Shown: positions 62,950 through 64,000 of the stretch, piece after piece | Layout of the letters: every line of letters starts with the position of its first letter | Position numbering within the stretch: position 1 is the stretch's first letter | Source: Selaginella moellendorffii | Lineage: Eukaryota > Streptophyta > Lycopodiopsida > Selaginellales > Selaginellaceae | Length of the DNA stretch: 64,000 bases | Direction: 5' to 3' | NCBI RefSeq assembly: GCF_000143415.4 | Contig: NW_003314262.1 | Location: forward strand, 5,473,876-5,537,875 | Notes under the pieces: model-generated | Seen by the model: the letters and a program-made list of their open reading frames with translations, nothing else | Told to the model about the DNA's origin: nothing | Database searches by the model: none | Program-made: the position numbers and the translations under genes

Positions 62950-64000
62950 ATGCCGGGCTACGATGTCCGGATTGCGCCGGTGTGCGCGAGCGCAGTGCGA
63001 ATGCCGCTTGCTAATTCCAATGGCAAGGCGTCTGCTACTCCCAGCGCGGAGAGGAAATCGGTTGTGGAGCTGCCGCGCCATGTCCAGCACGTTTCTAGCC
63101 TGTCGAATCCCTATGTGAAGCATCTGGTGAAAATGCGGGAGAGTTCTTCGTATCGCGAGGCCACTGAATCGGTGCTGGTAGTCGGCTCCAATCTCTTGCA
63201 GTAAGCAATCGCTCTGTTTGTTTGAAGATTGGATGGAGTTTTCCTTTCTTTTGCTCTTCGAGTGTGTTTTTCTGCGTGTTTGTGTGTTTGTTGTTTCTTT
63301 CTTTGATTGAATCATGTGTGTTCTTCGAGTGCGTGTTCTGAATCTTCTCGTTTCTTTCTTTGCATTGAAGGGAGCTCTGTGAATTTGCAGTGACAAACAA
63401 CACAGAAGCAGCGTTTGAGCTGGAGATGCTACTCGTAGTGGAAGAAAGAGACTTCCCTCAAGAGCTCTCTACGTTCTCGCAACGCACGGTGTTCTTAACT
63501 GCGTCGGTCATGCAGAAGCTGGCGGGGCTCAAGTCTTCCGAGTCAGTGGACGCCATCGGTGTGGTGAAGCTACCATCTTCTTTTCAAAAGCTGAGCCCGG
63601 ATGAAAGCTTGGCATCCGCAGGAGCAACTCTCGAGAAATGGTGTCCAAATCCTCACAGGCTTCTGATCCTCGACGGAATCCAGGTAGAAGTTCCTTTGTC
63701 TAAAGGTTCGTATGCATTGTGAAATAACTACTTTTTCCACAGGATCCTGGGAACCTTGGCACGCTCTTGCGCACAGCTACAGCGTTTGCTTGGGTAAAGA
63801 GCTCTAGAATTCACGAGTCGAGCTAAAACTTGTTCTTTTCCAGGATGGTGTGTTTTTGCTGCCCGGTTGCTGCGATCCTTTCAACGACAAGACCCTGCGA
63901 GCATCACGAGCTGCCAACTTCCGGATGCCAATCGCGGCTGGAACCTGGCCACAGATTCAAGCCTTCGGCAAAGCCAACGCCATGAAATTCTACGCCGGCA
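62950..64000 (+). CDS. SpoU/TrmH-type RNA 2'-O-ribose methyltransferase (3' part cut)
   Basis: Four exons are visible, and the gene runs off the window. It starts MPGYDVRIAPVCASAVRM. Early parts are HVSSLSNPYVKHLVKMRES and ESVLVVGSNLLQELCEF, the substrate-binding N-domain typical of rRNA or tRNA methyltransferases. Then FLTASVMQKLAGLKSSES follows, and LILDGIQDPGNLGTLLRTAT, which is SPOUT motif 1 with its conserved Asn and Arg. DGVFLLPGCCDPFNDKTLRA with ASRAANFRMPI is motif 2. Motif 3 is beyond the edge. The enzyme should methylate a ribose in rRNA or tRNA, probably in an organelle. Window end prevents judging completeness. Confidence 0.88.

Overview
The window looks like nuclear DNA of an early-diverging land plant, most likely a spikemoss close to Selaginella moellendorffii. 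That placement is inferred from several signs: tiny introns (about 45-65 bp) with GT..AG borders in almost every gene, several intronless or nearly intronless PLS-type PPR genes, a NAC factor, a germin-like protein, a GDSL esterase, TWISTED DWARF1, SABATH and B-lectin receptor-kinase relics, and plant-type copia, gypsy and LINE relics. There is one 100-N assembly gap (30438-30537).

Region 1 (1-28 kb) is repeat- and pseudogene-rich. It holds a decayed LINE with a telomere-like tail (about 1.0-4.6 kb), gene-free DNA with diverged repeats, a 133-bp-arm foldback (7038-7361), a near-identical 797-bp tandem duplication (7551-9144), and a decayed copia element with both LTRs and a GTCGC target duplication (9597-14068). 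The copia element sits at the edge of a rearranged copy of the neighbouring RS-rich gene (15315-16500). Then come an unassigned exon-like stretch (16.5-18.7 kb), an RRM remnant, and a P-class PPR pseudogene that runs directly into a KDM5/JMJ17-like histone demethylase pseudogene (20-24.3 kb). An AT-rich gene desert and a gypsy relic (26.1-27.6 kb) follow.

Region 2 (28-64 kb) is gene-dense. In order: a FKBP15/WAFL-like gene (+), prolyl oligopeptidase (+), a two-domain stress-response A/B barrel gene (+), a NAC factor (+), a UPF0739/C1orf74-like gene (-), an 833-aa PPR gene (-), an SLC1/EAAT-type carrier (+), a SABATH methyltransferase pseudogene (-), a GDSL esterase (+), arginyl-tRNA synthetase (-), a Fic-domain gene (-), scrambled fragments of the arginyl-tRNA synthetase gene, and a germin-like gene (+). 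A very tight minus-strand run follows: an M16B peptidase homologue, a 571-aa-frame PPR gene and TWD1/FKBP42. The window ends with a B-lectin receptor kinase relic, a PPR gene with an N-terminal PDF motif, and a divergent SpoU-type RNA 2'-O-methyltransferase gene cut by the window edge.

The genes do not form an operon-like pathway. The recurring theme is organelle gene expression: two organelle-type PPR genes carry the same unusual insertion in their L motifs, and there are also the PDF-PPR, the SpoU methyltransferase and a plastid-targeted M16B protein. The most unusual calls are gene families that are rare or unexpected in vascular plants: an FKBP15-like gene, an SLC1-like carrier with a changed substrate residue, a Fic protein with an altered motif, and a UPF0739 protein. 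Exon limits were read by eye from GT/AG borders and frame continuity and may be off by a base or an exon.
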